DNA from: UBA4055 sp964648295
GTDB taxonomy: Bacteria > UBA4055
Direction of reading: 5' to 3'
NCBI GenBank assembly: GCA_964648295.1
Contig: CAZYNH010000003.1
Span: 124,001 to 188,000, forward strand
DNA length: 64,000 nucleotides
Part shown: positions 61,182-64,000 of the stretch, piece by piece
How positions within the stretch are numbered: position 1 is the stretch's first letter
Layout: each line of letters starts with the position of its first letter
The notes under the pieces: generated by a model
Databases searched by the model: none
What the model was told of the DNA's origin: nothing
The model's input: the letters and a program-made list of their open reading frames with translations, nothing else
Made by a program: the position numbers and the translations under genes

Positions 61182-63302
61182 CTACCATTCAAATTTATTA
61201 TCCTTATTCTTTTCGGCATTTAAAATTTTTATTTTCTTTTGTGCATCTTTATTCTTCAGCTCAGCTGATACTTCATAATATTTTATGGCCCGTTTTCTGT
61301 CATTTCTGCTTAAATATATGTTGCCGATCTCATAATATGCCTCAGACGAGAATCTGCTGTCATATGTAAATTCAGAGAGGATAACTGAGGGGTCTTCAGT
61401 TTCGCGGTTAGCTTTAGAGACATAATATTTGAACCTGATACCGCTGTCTGAGGGCGAGTTTGACAGATATTTCAAAAAATATTCCTCAGCCCTGGAGTGT
61501 TCTTCCAGTATAAAATAACAATTTCCCGCCCTTCTATATATTTCGGAAACCATACTGTGACTGTCAAAAAGAGAATCAGGAAGGTTCAGATGTTTCTTGT
61601 ATTCTCTTAGTGAGTTTTCATAACTTAAGACAGCCTCTTTGTACCGTCTTGTTGCTTCATTAACATATCCGGAATTAAAAAGTTTCTTTGCTTCAAAAAG
61701 AGTATCTTTTGCATGTCGTTCATTAAACTCCAGTTTTCTGAGGCCTTTGCCATGCCTGTACATATAAAGATCAGCCGCGATGTTGGATCTCGAGTTCTCA
61801 TATATTATCTTTCCCGCAATAGCCTGATACTCTTCAAGTTCTGACAGAATCTTGTAAACTGTCAATTCATCATACCTGTTCTTAAGGTCTGTCATCATGT
61901 CTATTATCGAATATCCGAGCACTTCAAGAGGTTTCGGGTTTGTATTGAATTCGTTCCGGAATTTGTATGCAAAATCAGTATATGCAGGATTGTCGATGCT
62001 GTAAGAACTTTCTTTAATGAAAACAAGGCTGTCGGCATTCATGTTAAGTTTGTTAAGGATCTTTTCATCATCCCATCCGTATGTCCCAAGAGTTTTAGCC
62101 TTAAAATTGTAATATGATACCTGAGAAAGAACGGACTCCGTATCAGAGTTCGGGACAGGAAGAAAGAATGCGTCTATAATGCCTGCAGGGACAGCTTTTA
62201 TCGAGTCGGTCGACATATATTCTTCGGTGTCCAGCGAGTCAATAGAAAAGACTTTTTCCCTTATCCTTTGGATCTGTTTGTTGAGATCGAATGAATCGAA
62301 ATACCACTCAAGAGAAATAACGGAACAACCCATTTCAACAACTTTGGATGTAAATCCGGAAACAGATTCATTTCCGTCCTCTGTAAGAGGAGAAATGATT
62401 GCGAATGTTCTATAATTCAGAGAATCTATGGCATACTCGGCAATATGTCTTCCGAAAGTATATGATGTCGTGTTCAGCTGAAAAGCCATATCTGAAACCT
62501 CGGAGATTTCTTTGGCTGTCGCAGTTGGTGAGATCAGCGGTATCTTCTTCATCTCAGCTATACCTGCCAGCGCTGATGTAGCATCCGACCTGAGCTCGCC
62601 TATCATGAGATTGTATCGCGTTGAGTTCAGTTTCTCGATAACCTTTTTAAGCATGACCGCGATCTTGCCTTCAGAATTTACAACATCCAGTCTCAGGTTT
62701 TTATATTTTGTTTCAAATTTTTTCAGTCCGAATTCGAGACCCTTAAGGAGTTCTTTACCTGCTTCCTGATCGGGGCCCGTTGTGGGAAGAACGGCAAGGA
62801 TCTTTAATGCGTTCCTGCTGCTTTCTATGTATTGCGCGGTCTCGGAGTCAAATATCAGCCTGGAAAGTTCTTTATAATCCGCGTCTTCAAGTTTGTAATA
62901 TATAAGATTCTCTAAGATGGCCCTGGAGTTGGATGATATCTCAGGGTATTGAGAATTCATCAGTCTTGTCAGGATCACCGCGCCTTCAATATTTTCCTCG
63001 AGCTTTAATTTGGAGAGAGCCGTATAATACAGGGCCATATCTTTCAGTCCTGAATTATCTCCCGCGCAGTTATCGGCAACAAGATCGAATATTCTTTTTC
63101 CCTCTCTGTAATCCCTGGTCCTGAAAAGTGCAAGTCCGCGATAAAAAAGCAGAACCATGTTATCGCGGTCATTTTCATTGATCGTACCAGTGTATTTTAT
63201 AAGCTCGCCGAAATAACCTGAATCATAGAGGTTTTTTGCCTTATCTTTGTCTGCGGGCATCAGAGATACGGAAATAATGAGTATGATAAGAATTTTTTTC
63301 AT
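61182..63302 (-). CDS. TPR and type 1 periplasmic-binding fusion protein (LppC-like)
   Basis: The 706-residue protein has a signal peptide (ILIILIISVSLMPA). About 130 residues of TPR-like helices follow. A type 1 periplasmic-binding domain covers ~165-480 (LKILAVLPTTG, GKELLKGLEFGLKKF, IPLISPTATA, TFAIISPLTEDG). A further TPR array (~520-690) ends the protein. This resembles LppC/LpoA-type activators of penicillin-binding proteins and branched-chain amino-acid receptor folds. A role in cell-wall control fits the adjacent glmS, but this is inference. Confidence 0.82.
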   Translation of the reverse strand: MKKILIILIISVSLMPADKDKAKNLYDSGYFGELIKYTGTINENDRDNMVLLFYRGLALFRTRDYREGKRIFDLVADNCAGDNSGLKDMALYYTALSKLKLEENIEGAVILTRLMNSQYPEISSNSRAILENLIYYKLEDADYKELSRLIFDSETAQYIESSRNALKILAVLPTTGPDQEAGKELLKGLEFGLKKFETKYKNLRLDVVNSEGKIAVMLKKVIEKLNSTRYNLMIGELRSDATSALAGIAEMKKIPLISPTATAKEISEVSDMAFQLNTTSYTFGRHIAEYAIDSLNYRTFAIISPLTEDGNESVSGFTSKVVEMGCSVISLEWYFDSFDLNKQIQRIREKVFSIDSLDTEEYMSTDSIKAVPAGIIDAFFLPVPNSDTESVLSQVSYYNFKAKTLGTYGWDDEKILNKLNMNADSLVFIKESSYSIDNPAYTDFAYKFRNEFNTNPKPLEVLGYSIIDMMTDLKNRYDELTVYKILSELEEYQAIAGKIIYENSRSNIAADLYMYRHGKGLRKLEFNERHAKDTLFEAKKLFNSGYVNEATRRYKEAVLSYENSLREYKKHLNLPDSLFDSHSMVSEIYRRAGNCYFILEEHSRAEEYFLKYLSNSPSDSGIRFKYYVSKANRETEDPSVILSEFTYDSRFSSEAYYEIGNIYLSRNDRKRAIKYYEVSAELKNKDAQKKIKILNAEKNKDNKFEW

Positions 63303-63316
63303 CGTCAGATCCTTAT

Positions 63317-64000
63317 TTATTCCACTGTAACGCTTTTAGCCAGATTTCTCGGCATATCCACATTGAATCCTTTCTCCACAGCCATATAATAGGCGAGGAG
63401 CTGAAGAGGGATCACCGTAAGAACGGGAGACAACAGGTTCGTAGTGTCGGGGACCCGGATAACATAATCGGATATGTTCTCGATTTCCTCATCTCCGTGG
63501 CTTGCTATCGATATTACAACTCCGTTCCGCGCCTTTACCTCTTTAATGTTTGTAACGACCTTGTCATAAATGGAATCCTTGATAGCGATAAATATCACAG
63601 GCATATCCTTATCTATCAGCGCTATCGGGCCGTGCTTCATCTCCGCGGCGGGATAACCTTCAGCGTGAATGTATGATATCTCCTTAAGCTTCAGGGCACC
63701 TTCGAGCGCTACCGGGAAATTGTAGCCTCTTCCCAGATAAAGAAAATTTTTCGCATCCCTGAATTTATAGGCTATCTCTTTTATCTTGTCGGCGTTCTCC
63801 AGTATTGATCCCGCAATGTCCGGCAGGATCTTAAGCTCCTTGACAATTTTATATCCCTGACGGAACGACATATTTTTATGTCTGGCTATATCTAAAGTTA
63901 TCAGGGCCAGCACTATCACCTGTGAAGTAAAGGCTTTTGTGGACGCGACACCAATCTCAGGACCTGCGTGCAGATAGACCCCGGCGTCTGTCTCTTTTGA
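63317..64000 (-). CDS. glmS: Glutamine-fructose-6-phosphate aminotransferase, C-terminal part (5' end outside window)
   Basis: The frame is open to the window edge and reads SKETDAGVYLHAGPEIGVASTKAF, part of the first SIS domain. A second SIS domain follows with FLYLGRGYNFPVALEGALKL, then the conserved KLKEISYIHAEGYPAAEMKHGP region. The C-terminus NVDMPRNLAKSVTVE is the standard GlmS end. The enzyme makes glucosamine-6-phosphate from fructose-6-phosphate and glutamine, feeding peptidoglycan and LPS. Only about the last 228 codons are visible. It precedes the LppC-like gene by 14 bases. Confidence 0.96.
   Translation of the reverse strand, partial: SKETDAGVYLHAGPEIGVASTKAFTSQVIVLALITLDIARHKNMSFRQGYKIVKELKILPDIAGSILENADKIKEIAYKFRDAKNFLYLGRGYNFPVALEGALKLKEISYIHAEGYPAAEMKHGPIALIDKDMPVIFIAIKDSIYDKVVTNIKEVKARNGVVISIASHGDEEIENISDYVIRVPDTTNLLSPVLTVIPLQLLAYYMAVEKGFNVDMPRNLAKSVTVE

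Noticed and set aside
1..64000. CRISPR arrays, insertion sequences, prophage and rRNA
   Set aside because: No regularly spaced repeats, transposase or integrase genes, phage structural genes or rRNA-like sequence were seen.

Overview
The window carries dense, housekeeping-rich bacterial chromosome: about 54 protein genes, one tRNA and no stretch over 300 bases without a gene. The organism is Gram-negative: bamA, skp/ompH, bamD, several SurA-like parvulins and many lipobox lipoproteins are present. One secreted protease ends in the NPFNPS-type C-terminal module typical of the Fibrobacteres-Chlorobi-Bacteroidetes (FCB) group and its candidate phyla, and a DUF4837-like lipoprotein and the repeat proteins point the same way. 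I infer an uncultured FCB-type lineage (Cloacimonadota/Delongbacteria-like), not a named species. Nothing indicates a plasmid, prophage, insertion sequence or CRISPR array.

Layout. 1-4.6 kb: a partial parvulin, an MFS transporter overlapping an Ogg2-type DNA glycosylase, then a small operon with two paralogous unknown genes flanking a GNAT acetyltransferase. 4.8-10.8 kb (minus): clpC-cvpA, rpsU and a large secreted papain-like protease. 10.9-15.8 kb: a hexapeptide acyltransferase with gmhA, facing deaD and typA. 15.8-25.3 kb: EamA transporter, a decapeptide-repeat protein, cysS, DUF4837-like lipoprotein, polysaccharide deacetylase, a repeat lipoprotein interrupted by one in-frame TGA, a ferritin-like protein, selA and prmC. 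25.3-31.2 kb (minus): a likely operon of a MutL/GlmL-type ATPase, a lipoyl-like/KOW protein, an outer-membrane protein and an M29 aminopeptidase. 31.4-35.1 kb: radical SAM protein, thpR, uvrB. 35.2-41.5 kb: bamA, skp, a thioredoxin-fold lipoprotein, tRNA-Thr(CGU), a YitT-family protein and hslO. 41.5-45.2 kb: ankyrin lipoprotein, tyrS, glnS. 45.2-54.6 kb: a long envelope operon with three parvulins, a propeller/coiled-coil protein, bamD, nadD and a coiled-coil membrane protein. 54.7-59.2 kb: fibronectin-like protein, ruvB, queA, a zinc-ribbon/FGE membrane protein, trmB. 59.2-64 kb (minus): DUF2062, glyS, a TPR/periplasmic-binding protein and the 3' part of glmS.

Common themes are outer-membrane biogenesis and translation (four aminoacyl-tRNA synthetases, S21, TypA, PrmC, QueA, TrmB, SelA). 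Promoters are easy to read: many have a TTGxxx box, a 17-base spacer and a TATATT-like -10 box. Starts at TTG and GTG are frequent.

The strongest unusual signals are: (i) the single in-frame TGA at 21553-21555, followed by a perfect hairpin with GGT at its apex, with selA 1.5 kb downstream, suggesting a selenoprotein; (ii) a 17-base motif shared by the promoter spacers of bamA and the MutL operon; (iii) the MutL/KOW/outer-membrane/aminopeptidase operon, which has no mutase; (iv) two pairs of interlocked divergent promoters.
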